Shown: positions 34,933 to 44,742, numbered from the stretch's first letter. The stretch: DNA of 64,000 nucleotides from Saccharopolyspora erythraea NRRL 2338 (GCF_000062885.1 NC_009142.1:4825584-4889583); one strand, 5' to 3'. Notes: a model not told the origin generated them from the letters alone. A program made the numbers and translations.

Positions 34933-35823
34933 TCAGCTCCCTGCTGCCCCGCCCCGGCCGGAGGGCAGCCGGGTCTTGATCTCGCGGACGGCGTCGAGGT
35001 GGTCGCGGAGGAACCCCGCCGCCGCGTCCTGCTGACCGCCCTCCAGGAGGTCGAGCAGTTCGAGGTGCTCCCCGGCCTGGCGCACCAGGCGCTGCCGGTC
35101 GGTCTGGTGCCGGTACTCGACCAGCCGGCGCACCCGGTTGACGCGCCGCACCGAATCGAGCAGGTAGGCGTTGCCCGCGCAGGCCACGAGCATCTCGTGG
35201 AACTCGGCGTTGACCCGGAACAGCTCGCCACGCGGCAGCAGCAGGGCGTCGCCGCGGAGCAGGGCCTCCTGCTGCCGCCGGTGCAGGGCGAACGCCTCGG
35301 CGTCCACCGCGAAGCCCGGTTCGAGCAGGGCGGCGGGCTCGACGATCATGCGGAAGCGGTAGCTCTGGTCGTGGGCCTCCGCGGTGGACATCAGGTGCTG
35401 GAACTCCCAGCCGCGGCCCGGCCTGCGGCGGATCAGGTCCTCGCGCTGCATCCGCGACAGCACGCGGTCGGCCTGCCGGGACGTCAGGTCGTAGGCGCGG
35501 CAGACGTCGGCGGCGGTGAACTCTCCGGTGAACCGGCCGGAGAGGTAGTCGTCGCCGATCCGGAAGTACGCGTCCTCCTCGACGTCGGAGCCTGCCGAGA
35601 GGTCCACGTTGGCGAGCTCGCCCGCCGACCGGTTCAGGAAGTAGCCGCGGTTGGGCTCCTGGGTGACCAGGCCGAGCTCGGCGAGGTAGGCGAGCGCCTT
35701 GCGGACCGGCGACCGCGACATGCCCAGCGAGTCGGCCACCCACTGCTCGCGCACGTGCGCGCCCCGCTCCAGCGCGGAGCGTCGAACGAGGTCGATGACC
35801 TGCATCGCAGTCGTGGGGGGCAT
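34933..35823 (-). CDS. GntR-family transcriptional regulator
   Basis: 296 residues. The winged helix-turn-helix at the N-terminus (EQWVADSLGMSRSPVRKALAYLAELGLV) is followed by a long effector domain with the FCD-like elements YRFRMIVEPAALLEP and FHEMLVACAGNAYL. A middle segment (CRAYDLTSRQADRVLSRMQREDLIRRR) resembles a second helix-turn-helix. The start ATG at 35823 has GAGGAGAG just before it. It sits next to the tctA/aconitase remnant, so it probably once controlled tricarboxylate uptake and use. Confidence 0.88.
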   Translation of the reverse strand: MPPTTAMQVIDLVRRSALERGAHVREQWVADSLGMSRSPVRKALAYLAELGLVTQEPNRGYFLNRSAGELANVDLSAGSDVEEDAYFRIGDDYLSGRFTGEFTAADVCRAYDLTSRQADRVLSRMQREDLIRRRPGRGWEFQHLMSTAEAHDQSYRFRMIVEPAALLEPGFAVDAEAFALHRRQQEALLRGDALLLPRGELFRVNAEFHEMLVACAGNAYLLDSVRRVNRVRRLVEYRHQTDRQRLVRQAGEHLELLDLLEGGQQDAAAGFLRDHLDAVREIKTRLPSGRGGAAGS

Positions 35824-35908
35824 GCTCTCCTCACCGGTCCGGTACCGCGCACAATGCTAGCCGCGCCGCGGCGGGCCTCGGCCCGTGACAGCGCAGCGGG
35901 GCGGGCGC

Positions 35909-36180
35909 TCACGCCGGGACAGCCGTCCGCCTGGACCGGCGGCGCACCACGAGCACGGCGATCACCGCCGGGGCCAGGACGGCGTACAGGGTCACCGCGA
36001 TCGCGCTGTCGAGGAGCACCGCCGGATCGCCCTGGCCGAGGGCCATCGCCCTGCGCAGCTCGCGTTCGGCGAGCGGACCGAGGATGACGCCGATGAGGAC
36101 CGGGGCCAGCGGCACGCCGGTGCGGCGCAGCAGGAAGCTGAGCAGTCCGATCACGTACACCAGCACCACGTCCGAGACCG
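35909..36180 (-). pseudogene. C-terminal remnant of TctA (tripartite tricarboxylate transporter large subunit)
   Basis: About 90 codons on the minus strand ending at 35909 read SDVVLVYVIGLLSFLLRR, then TGVPLAPVLIGVILGPLAE and two hydrophobic helices, matching the last part of TctA (normally about 500 residues). Upstream of 36180 the frame continues into antisense of the aconitase remnant with no transporter similarity. The missing ~400 residues and absence of tctB/tctC show it is a fragment left by a deletion whose joint is near 36177-36183. TctA is the permease of a solute-binding-protein-dependent uptake system for citrate-like acids. Confidence 0.8.
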
Positions 36181-36182
36181 CC

Positions 36183-38228
36183 ACCGACAGCCACACCCCG
36201 ATGGTCAACTCGATCGGCGTGCTCGGCTGGGGCGTCGGCGGCCTGCAGGCGCAGGCGGCCATGGTGGGCGAACCGACCGCCATCCGCTTCCCCACCGTGG
36301 TCGGGGTCCGGCTGACCGGACGCCTGCGCAGCGGGGTGACCGCGACCGACCTGGCGCTCACCGTCACCGAGCTGCTCCGCGCGCACGGCGTGGTGGACAA
36401 GTTCGTCGAGTTCACCGGCCCGGGGGCGACCGGACTCGGCTGGGCGGCCAGGGCCGCGGTCTCGAACATGGCACCCGAGTACGGGGCGACCTGCGCGTTC
36501 TTCCCCTTCGACGACGAGGCGATGAGCTACCTCGAACTCACCGCCCGGTCGCCTGAGCAGCGCGCCGTCGTCGCGGCCTACCTGCGCGCGCAGGGTCTCT
36601 ACCGCCGCGCCGGAGACCCCGTTCCGCGCTACGACGAGGAGGTCGCGCTCGACCTGGACGCGATCGAGCCCAGCCTCGCGGGTCCGCACCTGCCGCATCA
36701 GCGGGTCGCGTTGTCACGCGTGCCCCACTCGTTCCGGACTGCCGCAGGCCGGCAGGAGCCGGTGGAAGGGGGCTTCGACGAACCGGTTCCCGCGGGAGCG
36801 GTTGCGATCGCGTCGATCACCAGCTGCACCAACACCGCCAACCCCGCCCTGATGGTGCAGGCCGGGCTGCTCGCCCAGCGGGCCGTCGATCGAGGGCTGG
36901 TGGCCAAGCCGTGGGTGAAGACGTCCCTGTCGCCGGGCTCGCGCGTCGTCGAGGACTACCTGGCCGAGGCCGGGCTGCTCGCGCCGCTGGCCGAGGCCGG
37001 GTTCGGCATCACCGGGTTCGGGTGCATGACCTGCATCGGCAACTCCGGGCCGCTGCACCCGGCCGTGGAGCAGCTCGTCCGCAACGGGTTCGAGCCGACT
37101 GCCGTCGTGTCGGGCAACCGCAACTTCGGCGGGCGGATCAACCCCCGGATCTCGCTCGCCTACCTCGCGTCCCCGCCCCTGGTGGTGGCCTACGCCCTGG
37201 CAGGCACCGTCACCCACGACTTCGAGACCACCGCCCTCGGCCACGACCACGACGGCAACCCGGTGCACCTGCGCGACCTGTGGCCCGGCGACGACGAGGT
37301 CCGGCAGGTCGTCGACCGGGCCGTGCGCCGCGACATGTTCCGCCGCAACGCCGAAACGCTGCGGGAAGGCACCTCGCACTGGCGGGCGCTGCCCTTCAGC
37401 GAAGGCGTCCGGTTCGACTGGGACCCCGCTTCGACCTACATCCGGCGCCCGCCCTACCTCACCGGTCTGCCCGCCGAAGCCGGATCGGAGCTCGGCTTGA
37501 CGCACGGGCGCGTGCTGCTGCACCTCGGCGACGACGTCACCACCGACCACATCTCACCGGCCGGTGCCATCCCCCGCGCCGGCGCGGCCGGGCGGTACCT
37601 GCTGGAACGCGGTGTCCGGCCGCAGGACCTCAACCAGTACTCGACCCGCCGCAGCAACCACGAGGTGATGCTGCGCGGAGCCTTCACCAACCCGACGGTG
37701 ACCAACCTCCTGCTCCCACCCGACGACACCCGCCGCGGAGCGTGGGCCCGCACCCTCGACGGTGACCGCGTGCTGCCGGTGTTCGAAGCGGCGCGGACCT
37801 ACCAGCAGGCCGGCGTCCCGCTCGTCGTGGTCGCCGGACGCAACTACGGCGCGGGCTCCAGCCGCAACTGGGCGGCCAAGGCGCAAGCGCTGCTCGGCGT
37901 GCGAGCGGTGATCGCCGAAAGCTTCGAACGCATCCACCGCGGCAACCTCATCGGCATGGGGGTGCTGCCGCTGCAGTTCCCACCCGGCCGCGGCGCCCGG
38001 GACTGCGAGCTCACCGGTGAGGACGAACTCGCCCTCACCGGCCTCGACCGGCTGGAGCCCGGCATCAACGCGGTGCGCCTCACCATCCGGCGCCGCGACG
38101 GCACCGAGGACGGGTTCGACCTCCACCTTCGGCTGGACACCCGGCACGAGATCGACTACCTGCGCCACGGCGGCACGCTGCCCTACGTCGTCCGCCGGAT
38201 GGCGCGCACCGACGGGCGGCAGCGGTGA
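36183..38228 (+). pseudogene. Aconitate hydratase lacking about 200 N-terminal residues
   Basis: From TDSHTPMVNSIGVLGWGVGG onward the sequence is a well-conserved AcnA-type aconitase: cluster ligands in SITSCTNTANP and GCMTCIGNSG, SGNRNFGGRINP, DHISPAGAIP and the swivel-domain GRNYGAGSSRNWAAKA. Family members are about 890-930 residues; only about 680 remain. The N-terminal part, which supplies active-site and fold residues, is absent and replaced by antisense tctA sequence. The open frame extends up to 36084, but that part is antisense to tctA. Probably non-functional, although the coding frame is still intact, suggesting a recent event. Recheck the assembly before trusting it. Confidence 0.85.
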
Positions 38229-38237
38229 GCCGTGACG

Positions 38238-39407
38238 TCAGTCCTGCGGAGGCCGGTCCACCGACAGCTTCCGCGCCAGGAACCCGGTCCATGCCAGGCC
38301 CACCGCCGTGACGAACAGGACTCCCGCCGCGCCGAGCCCCGCCGCGACCAGGCCCACCGCGCCCGGGACGACGACCTGACCGGCGCGGTTGCCGGTCAGC
38401 CGCAACGACATCGCCAGCCCCCTGGTGCCCGTCGGGGCGGACTCGGCCAGCCACGACATCGTCAGCGGCTGGCCGACGCCGAGGCCGAAACCGGCGGCGG
38501 TGACGGCGGTGGCCAGCAGCCAGGCCGGCACCGGGGCCGCCGCGACCGCCAGGCCCGCGGCCGACATCAGCACGCTCAGCACCAGCAGCCGGCGGCGGCC
38601 GAGCCGGGCCGCCAGCCTGCCGAGGAACAGCCTCGAAACCATCGACGCCGCCGCGCGCAGGACGAGCAGCGCGCCGATCAGCCCGGACGCGATGTCCCGT
38701 TCGGCGCCCAGCGCGGGCAGGTAGACCAGTGAGATGTCCACCGCGGCCAGCACGACGCAGCTGGTGAACAGCGCCCGGCCCAGGCCCGGCAATCGCAGCA
38801 GCGTGCGGACGCCGACGCGTTCTGCGGTCTCCGGACGGCGCGGGGCACCGCCGGACCCGACGGCGAAGGACAGCGCGAACAGCACGACCGCGATCGCCGT
38901 GGCGCCCTGGAAGATCGGCGTGGTGTCGGGAATCGCCTGGGAGCCTCCGAACAGGACGATCAGTCCCGGGCCCGCCGCCTGCCCCAGCGAGGCGGCGAAG
39001 GTGTAGTAGCCGAACGCCGTGTCCATCCGCCCGGATCCGGAGGTGTTGGCCACCAGCGCCTGCTGTGCGACGACCGCCCCCAGGTGCGCGGTGCCGAGCA
39101 CGACGCTGCCGGCCAGCAGCCCCGGCACGCTGCCACCGAGCGACAGCAGCACCGCACCCGCCGCGCACATCAGCAGGCTGCCCGCGACCATCACGCGGCG
39201 CTCCCCGATCCGGTCCACGACGTGCCCGGCCGGCAGCGCGAGCACCAGCGGCACCAGGGCGAAGGTGCCCGAGAGCAGACCGAGCCAGGAGGCGGGGACC
39301 TCCAGTTCCAGCGCCCGGTACGACATCGCGGGCCGGAGCACGAAGGTGATGAGCTGGGTCAGGGCGGCGTGCGCGAGCAGCGCCCAGACCCGCGGCCGGC
39401 CGGTCAT
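38238..39407 (-). CDS. MFS transporter
   Basis: 389 residues, twelve predicted hydrophobic helices. The MFS loop 2-3 motif is GHVVDRIGERRVMVAG, and its repeat between helices 8 and 9 is LFLGRLAARLGRRRLLVLS. No substrate signature is clear; the general look is of a drug/metabolite exporter. ATG at 39407 is chosen as the first Met before the helix-1 region. It is convergent with the aconitase remnant, nine bases away. Confidence 0.88.
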   Translation of the reverse strand: MTGRPRVWALLAHAALTQLITFVLRPAMSYRALELEVPASWLGLLSGTFALVPLVLALPAGHVVDRIGERRVMVAGSLLMCAAGAVLLSLGGSVPGLLAGSVVLGTAHLGAVVAQQALVANTSGSGRMDTAFGYYTFAASLGQAAGPGLIVLFGGSQAIPDTTPIFQGATAIAVVLFALSFAVGSGGAPRRPETAERVGVRTLLRLPGLGRALFTSCVVLAAVDISLVYLPALGAERDIASGLIGALLVLRAAASMVSRLFLGRLAARLGRRRLLVLSVLMSAAGLAVAAAPVPAWLLATAVTAAGFGLGVGQPLTMSWLAESAPTGTRGLAMSLRLTGNRAGQVVVPGAVGLVAAGLGAAGVLFVTAVGLAWTGFLARKLSVDRPPQD

Positions 39408-39710
39408 GCCGGCTCCGCGGGTGTCAACAGCCCGGCCGGCGGCCGGTGAGCGCTGCTCGCCCACTCGCGACCGCACGCCACCGCACTGCCGGTCATCAGC
39501 GGTACCGCCGGTTCCACCATCCGCGAACCCCCTCGCTCCGAGCTACAACGTCGCTCTTGCGCGCCGGTTCCGCCACAACACATGAGCACGAACACACAAA
39601 TGATCTTCTGGTCCCGGGGGCCGCGCACGACGGACCGGGGCTTCGGAGGATGTTCCCGGCCGAGCACGACCTCAAGAGCGCCGTGTTCTTCGTGCCCTAG
39701 AGTCGCGGCC
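39408..39710. other. Divergent intergenic region
   Basis: About 300 bases between the MFS gene and the methyltransferase gene. The sequence 39550-39620 is relatively A/T-rich. No convincing gene or repeat is seen. The promoters for both flanking genes must lie here. Confidence 0.5.
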
Positions 39711-40379
39711 ATGAATTCGGGTCCGGTGCCTCAGCCTGCCGATCTTGATGTCGTTCGCGATTCCTACGACCGCGTGGCCGACAACTACGTGGACATGGTG
39801 GCGACGACGGGCGTCGGCGACATCCGCACCCACCCGTGGCTCCGTGCCGCGATGGACGTGTTCGCCGACGCGGTCGGCGGGCTGGGACCCGTTCTCGACA
39901 TCGGCTGCGGACCGGGCACGGTCACCGCCTATCTGGCCGAACGCGGCGTCGACGTCGCGGGGGTGGACCTGTCGCCCCGCATGATCGAGCACGCGCGCCG
40001 CCTCCATCCGGAGTGCACGTTCAGCGTCGGGTCGTCGACCGACCTCGATCTGGCCGAGGCGTCGTGGGGCGGTCTGCTGGGCTGGTGGTCGTTGTTCAAC
40101 CTGCCTCGGCACGTCCTGCCGCGGGTGCTGTCGTCCTTCGCCAGGGCTTTGGTGCCGGAGGGGCAGCTGATCATCGCGACGCACGTCGGCGACGGCGACC
40201 TGCTGCGCACCGAAGCCTACGGAGGGGTCCCGGTCCGCTGGACGACCTACCGGTGGCAGCCCGTTCAGCTCGCCGCGCTGGTCGAGCAGGCCGGGCTGCG
40301 GCCCACGGCCGAGCTCCGGCTTCCCGCCGACGAACACAGCGGCCCCACCGTGGTTCTCGTCGCACAGCGCGAACGCTGA
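39711..40379 (+). CDS. Class I SAM-dependent methyltransferase
   Basis: 222 residues. SAM-binding motif VLDIGCGPGTVTAYLAERG near residue 60, then VDLSPRMIEHARRLHP and the aromatic GWWSLFNLP. The acceptor is unknown. ATG at 39711 is chosen because the preceding in-frame codons have poor coding character. Freestanding gene; no partner indicates the substrate. Confidence 0.85.
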   Translation: MNSGPVPQPADLDVVRDSYDRVADNYVDMVATTGVGDIRTHPWLRAAMDVFADAVGGLGPVLDIGCGPGTVTAYLAERGVDVAGVDLSPRMIEHARRLHPECTFSVGSSTDLDLAEASWGGLLGWWSLFNLPRHVLPRVLSSFARALVPEGQLIIATHVGDGDLLRTEAYGGVPVRWTTYRWQPVQLAALVEQAGLRPTAELRLPADEHSGPTVVLVAQRER

Positions 40380-40466
40380 CACGCATCTAGCGGGCTTCGA
40401 CGTTGTCCCGCCCCTCGACGGTTCTGCCGTGACCGGGTTCGGCGTCCCCGGATCGGCCGGTCCCCG

Positions 40467-41327
40467 CTACCCGTCGTACTCGCGGACCGGCATTCCCATG
40501 CCCGCGTCCGGCACGCGGAACAGCGCGCCCGACAGCGGGTGCCGCCGGAGGTCGGCCTCCACCCGCGATGTGGTGATGAACAGGTCGGTCAGGCCGGGCC
40601 CGCCGAAGGTGCAGGCTGTCACCTGGGAAGCCGGCACGCCGATCCGGTCGACCAGCCTGCCTTCGGGTGAGTAACGGTGCACCGCACCGCCACCCCACAG
40701 CGCGACCCACAGATGTCCTTCCGCGTCGACGGTCAGGCCGTCGGGAGCGCCGAGCTCCGGCTCGATGCGGACGAGCGGCCGTCGACGGCGCAGCGTTCCG
40801 TCGACGTGGTCGAAGACGTCGACCCGTTGCGTCGGCGTGTCCACGTAGTAGGCCGACGTTCCGTCCGGGCTCCACGCGAGGCCGTTGGAGATCGTGACCC
40901 CGTCGAACACCGTCGAGACGGTGCCGTCGGTGTCCAATCTGTACAAGCCTCCTCTGCCGGGCTCGGCGGTGTAGGACATCGACCCGCAGTAGAAGCGGCC
41001 CTCGGGGTCGCAGCCGCCCTCGTTCATCCTGACGGCCGGGTCGCTCCACAGGTCGCCGAGCGCGCGGATCTCGGTCAGCCCGGCGTCGCCCAGGGCGAAC
41101 CCGCGCTCCAGCGCCAGCACCGCGCCACCACCGCGCCGAGGCCGTAGCGCTGCCACGACGGAACCGACGTGGGCCCGGTGCACCTGACCCGTCGGCTCCA
41201 GGGTCAGGACGTCACCGGCGAGCATGTCGACCCAGCGGAGCCCTGGCCACTCCGGATGCCACACCGGGCCTTCACCGTGACGGGCGCACGGGTCGGTGAC
41301 CTGCACGACGTCGTGTTCGGACGGCAA
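40467..41327 (-). CDS. SMP-30/gluconolactonase-family lactonase
   Basis: 286 residues, six-bladed beta-propeller. Metal ligands visible: Glu in HGEGPVWHPE, Asn in RMNEGGCDPEGRFYCG, Asn in ISNGLAWSPDG and Asp in APDGLTVDAEGHLW. It hydrolyses a sugar lactone to the aldonic acid. TTG at 41327 is taken as start because TTGGAGG lies six bases upstream and no ATG/GTG fits. Last gene of the sugar-acid operon, 20 bases after the dehydrogenase. Confidence 0.9.
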   Translation of the reverse strand: MPSEHDVVQVTDPCARHGEGPVWHPEWPGLRWVDMLAGDVLTLEPTGQVHRAHVGSVVAALRPRRGGGAVLALERGFALGDAGLTEIRALGDLWSDPAVRMNEGGCDPEGRFYCGSMSYTAEPGRGGLYRLDTDGTVSTVFDGVTISNGLAWSPDGTSAYYVDTPTQRVDVFDHVDGTLRRRRPLVRIEPELGAPDGLTVDAEGHLWVALWGGGAVHRYSPEGRLVDRIGVPASQVTACTFGGPGLTDLFITTSRVEADLRRHPLSGALFRVPDAGMGMPVREYDG

Positions 41328-41347
41328 CGAAATCCTCCAATGCGAAG

Positions 41348-42361
41348 TCAGGGACGCAGCAGCACCTTCACCGTCCGCTTCCGCTCGGCACCGAGAACGC
41401 GCAACGCCTCGGCGGCGTCGTCGAGAGCGAACTCGCGGCTGATGATCCGCGCCGGATCGAGCAGACCGCAGGCGAACGCACGCACCGCGTGGGTCCAGGC
41501 GCGAGAGGGGGCGCCGAAGACCGTGTGCAAGGTGATCTGGGAGAGCAGCAGGTGGCTCGGCGACAACGAACGTTCGTCGCCGGCGGGAACACCGGTCAGC
41601 ACGACCCTGCCGCCGCTTCTCGCCAGCCTGGTCGCCAGATCCGCCGTCCCAGGGGCCCCGGCGGCTTCGAGGACCGCGTCGAAACGGCCGAAGAGGCCAG
41701 GCGCGTCCTCCGGACTGGTCCAGGTCGTGGCACCGCACTCGGTCGCCAGGTCCGCACGAGCGGGCTCGGGGTCGACGACGACCAGTTCCGCCGGTGAGGC
41801 CGCCGCGAGAAGCTGGGTGGCCAGCAATCCCAGGCCGCCCCCGCCCACGACCGCGACCCGCTCGCCGGTCTCGGTGGCCAGCTTCAGGCACGCTTCGGCC
41901 ACGCACGCGGCCGGTTCGAGCACCGCGGCGACCCGCAGGTCGGCGTTCTCCGGCAGCACGTGCAGCAGCCGCGCCGGGAGCGTGAGGTGGTCGGCCCACG
42001 CTCCCGGCCGGGTGAAGCCGGTTTCGTCGTAGCCGCCGCTGCACAGGTTGTTCTGGCCCCGGCGGCACGCCTCGCACACCTGGCAGTTGCGGAAGCCCTC
42101 ACCCACGACGTGCCGGCCGGCCAGATCGCCCGCCACGTCCGCGCCGACCTCGACGACCGTTCCCGACCACTCGTGGCCGGGAACCACGGGGTAGCGGACG
42201 AACTCGGCCGGACGCCGCCCGGTGAACACCTCGCGGTCCGAGCCGCAGATGCCGCTCCACGCCACCCGCACGAGCGCTTCTCCCGGACCGGGCGGGCGCG
42301 GCTCGGTGGGTTGGACCCGCAGGTGCCCGGGGCTGTCGATGACGACTGCGCGCGGTGTCAT
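41348..42361 (-). CDS. Zinc-dependent alcohol dehydrogenase (MDR, sorbitol/threonine-dehydrogenase-like)
   Basis: 337 residues. Catalytic zinc ligands in SGICGSDREVF and VVPGHEWSG; structural zinc Cys set CQVCEACRRGQNNLC; nucleotide motif VAVVGGGGLGLLATQL. It would oxidise a sugar or sugar-acid hydroxyl with NAD. ATG at 42361 overlaps the stop of the enolase-superfamily gene (ATGA). In the operon it fits a step between lactonase and dehydratase. Confidence 0.92.
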   Translation of the reverse strand: MTPRAVVIDSPGHLRVQPTEPRPPGPGEALVRVAWSGICGSDREVFTGRRPAEFVRYPVVPGHEWSGTVVEVGADVAGDLAGRHVVGEGFRNCQVCEACRRGQNNLCSGGYDETGFTRPGAWADHLTLPARLLHVLPENADLRVAAVLEPAACVAEACLKLATETGERVAVVGGGGLGLLATQLLAAASPAELVVVDPEPARADLATECGATTWTSPEDAPGLFGRFDAVLEAAGAPGTADLATRLARSGGRVVLTGVPAGDERSLSPSHLLLSQITLHTVFGAPSRAWTHAVRAFACGLLDPARIISREFALDDAAEALRVLGAERKRTVKVLLRP

Positions 42362-43515
42362 TCGGATCCCTTGGTCCCGCGGAACTGCCAGTCCTCTGCG
42401 TAGAGGTCGAAATGCGCACCCGCCGGTGGGTGTTCGCGAACGAAGTCGACGTCCAGCTCGACGCCCAGCCCCGGTGCCTCCGGCAGCGCGAAGTACCCGT
42501 CGACCACCTCCGGCAGGCCCGGGGCGGCCCGCTTGACGTGCTGGTCGGCGAAGTCGTTGAAGTGCTCCTGGATCTTGAAGTTGGTCGCCACCGCCGCCAG
42601 GTGCAGGTTCGCGGCGGTCAGCACGGCACCACCGACGTTGTGCGGCGCCACCAGGACGTAGTGCGTCTCGGCGGTGGCGGCGACCTTGCGGGTCTCGAGG
42701 ATGCCGCCGAAGTGCCCGATGTCGGGCTGGATGACGTCGGCGGCCTGGCGGGCGAACAGCTCCCGGTACTCGATGCGGTCGTGGACGCGCTCCCCGGTGG
42801 CCACGGGAACGCCCACCTGGCGGGCGACCTTGGACAGCGCCTCGAAGTTCTCCGGCGGTACCGGTTCCTCGATCCAGCCCGGGTCGAAGCGGCCCAGCTC
42901 GCCCGCGATGCGCACCGCCTCGGCGGGGGTGAACCTGCCGTGCATCTCGACCAGGACCTCCACGTCCGGGCCGACGGCGTCGCGCACCGCCTCCACCAGC
43001 TCCACCGAACGGCGCCGCTCGGCGGGCTCCAGCTCCCACCTGCCGAACCCGAACGGGTCGAACTTCAACGCCCGGTAGCCGCGCTCCACGACACGCCGTG
43101 CGGCGCCGTGGAACTCCTCCGGGGTGCGCTCGACGGTGTACCAGCCGTTGGCGTAGGCCTTGACGCGGTCGCGGACCTTGCCGCCGAGCAACCGCCAGAC
43201 CGGCTGGCCGAGGGCCTTGCCGATGATGTCCCAGCAGGCCATCTCGACGCAGGCGATGCCCGACATCGCGATCTCGCCCGCGCGGCCGTAGTCGCCGTGC
43301 TTCATCCGCCACACCAGGGACTCGATGTCGAAGGGGTCCGAGCCGACCACGTGCCGCTCGGCGGCCTCGCGCAGATATCCGCGCAGGGCCTCGGTGTGGC
43401 CGAGCATCCGGGTCTCGCCGACACCGACGAGACCCTCGTCGGTGCGAACCCGGACGTAGGTCAGGTCCCGCCACGGCGTGCCCAGGACGAACGAGTCGAC
43501 GTGGGTGATCCTCAT
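42358..43515 (-). CDS. Enolase-superfamily sugar-acid dehydratase (galactonate-dehydratase-like)
   Basis: 385 residues. Mandelate racemase/muconate fold: GETRMLGHTEALRGYL in the capping domain, then barrel residues VEMHGRFTP (the metal-site Asp of GalD replaced by Glu), WIEEPVPPEN, VATGERVHDR, QPDIGHFGG and APHNVGG (base His). It should dehydrate an acid sugar to a 2-keto-3-deoxy acid. ATG at 43515 has GGAAGG upstream; a longer GTG start would put that site inside the coding part. It overlaps the dehydrogenase gene. Confidence 0.92.
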   Translation of the reverse strand: MRITHVDSFVLGTPWRDLTYVRVRTDEGLVGVGETRMLGHTEALRGYLREAAERHVVGSDPFDIESLVWRMKHGDYGRAGEIAMSGIACVEMACWDIIGKALGQPVWRLLGGKVRDRVKAYANGWYTVERTPEEFHGAARRVVERGYRALKFDPFGFGRWELEPAERRRSVELVEAVRDAVGPDVEVLVEMHGRFTPAEAVRIAGELGRFDPGWIEEPVPPENFEALSKVARQVGVPVATGERVHDRIEYRELFARQAADVIQPDIGHFGGILETRKVAATAETHYVLVAPHNVGGAVLTAANLHLAAVATNFKIQEHFNDFADQHVKRAAPGLPEVVDGYFALPEAPGLGVELDVDFVREHPPAGAHFDLYAEDWQFRGTKGSE

Positions 43516-43532
43516 GTGCTGCCTTCCGGTTT

Positions 43533-44456
43533 TCACGGGCGCGGGACGGCCAGGTCGTCGGCCGGCAGGGGCGACGCCTTCGCCTCGGGCGCGTAGCGGT
43601 CGAGCAGGCCGAGGCCGATCTGGGCGCGGCGCACCCGCTCCCGGGCCAGCGCCACCGCCGTGGACGTCAGGTGCGTTCCGCCGGGGTAGATGTTCGGGGC
43701 GTTGCGCAGGCCGAACTTGACGTACACGGGAGCGGCCACCCGCACGATCTCGGCGATCTCGTGGTGGCGGACGAACCCGCCCATGTCGTCGGGTGACTCG
43801 ACGTAGACGTCCAGCCGCAGGTCGGTGACCGCGCGGATCGACGCCAGCTGGCCGGCGCTGAGGTCGGTCGGCACGTTGTAGCTGTCGGCGCCGAGGTCCT
43901 CGGCGATGCGCACGGAGACCGGGTTGGCCGGCCCCATCTGAACGCTGATCTTGAACCGCATTTCGGGCGGGAGGTCGCCCTGCGCGCGCATCTTCGCCGC
44001 CACCTCCAGCACGCCGAGGTCGGTGATCAGCACGGACCGGATCCCGGCCTCGGCGGTCCGGCGGACGTCCTCGAGCACGTGGACGAGCTGCTCGGTGCCA
44101 CGCGCCTGCGCGGCGACCGGGCCGCCCCCGGGTGCCAGTGCCATCGCACCGGTGTCCCAGCCCGCCAGCGGCCTGGCGAACAGGCTCAGCTCGACCGAAC
44201 GTCCGGCGGCCGAGACGGCCATGCCGCGCAGTTCGCCGTCGGTGAGCAGCATTGCGCCGCTGCCCTGGGAGACGCGGTGCACCACGACGTCTCGGCGCAC
44301 CGCCTCGTCGAGCACCGCCTCGAGCACCTCGGGGCCTTCGGTGCTCGGGATCTCCACCCGGTACTGCGCTCCGTCGGGGAAGCGCTTCGCGCTCGTCGCG
44401 GCCGCATCGCCCTGGGGCATTCCCAGCGACCGCAGGAACTTACGGGTTTTCCGCAC
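43533..44456 (-). CDS. U32-peptidase-like TIM-barrel protein in a sugar-acid operon
   Basis: 307 residues. A barrel-like pattern with repeated strand-helix units (VLITDLGVLEVAAKMRA, MRFKISVQMGPANPVS, ADSYNVPTDLSAGQLASI, RLDVYVESPDDMGGF) resembles proteins annotated as peptidase family U32. The collagenase-type signature of true U32 members is not evident. In this operon a proteolytic role makes little sense; an aldolase- or isomerase-like function on the sugar acid is an alternative. GTG at 44456 has AAGGAGA seven bases upstream and overlaps the previous gene by 17 bases. Confidence 0.65.
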   Translation of the reverse strand: MRKTRKFLRSLGMPQGDAAATSAKRFPDGAQYRVEIPSTEGPEVLEAVLDEAVRRDVVVHRVSQGSGAMLLTDGELRGMAVSAAGRSVELSLFARPLAGWDTGAMALAPGGGPVAAQARGTEQLVHVLEDVRRTAEAGIRSVLITDLGVLEVAAKMRAQGDLPPEMRFKISVQMGPANPVSVRIAEDLGADSYNVPTDLSAGQLASIRAVTDLRLDVYVESPDDMGGFVRHHEIAEIVRVAAPVYVKFGLRNAPNIYPGGTHLTSTAVALARERVRRAQIGLGLLDRYAPEAKASPLPADDLAVPRP

Positions 44457-44742
44457 TGCCGGTCTCCTTCCCGCCGGTGTCGTGCCTGAGCGGGCGCAAC
44501 AGCAGCCACAGCACGAACAGGCCGCCCACGACCAGCATCGCCAGGCCGGTCCACAGGTTGATGTTGATGCCCTGCGACTTGGCCAGTCCGGCCTCGTCCG
44601 GGAACAACCCGGCGGCGCCGATCAGCAGGCCGTAGACCAGGAACAGCCCGCCGATCACCGTGCGGACGTCGAACAGCTTGGCCGCGGTAGCCGACTGCGC
44701 CTCCAGCTCCGCGACGCTGGCGGAGCGGTCGTCTTCCGGCAT
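44440..44742 (-). CDS. Small two-helix membrane protein accompanying the SSS symporter
   Basis: 100 residues, two transmembrane helices (about 28-47 and 63-82) separated by a short loop (LFPDEAGLAKSQGININLW), with polar ends. Such small proteins often follow SSS symporter genes and may be an accessory subunit. It starts 33 bases after the symporter stop and overlaps the U32-like gene. No individual family name is certain. Confidence 0.75.
   Translation of the reverse strand: MPEDDRSASVAELEAQSATAAKLFDVRTVIGGLFLVYGLLIGAAGLFPDEAGLAKSQGININLWTGLAMLVVGGLFVLWLLLRPLRHDTGGKETGSAENP

Noticed and set aside
36084-38228. Intact 714-codon aconitase with a novel N-terminus
   Set aside because: The first 33 codons are antisense to tctA; they are not a true domain, so the gene is called truncated.
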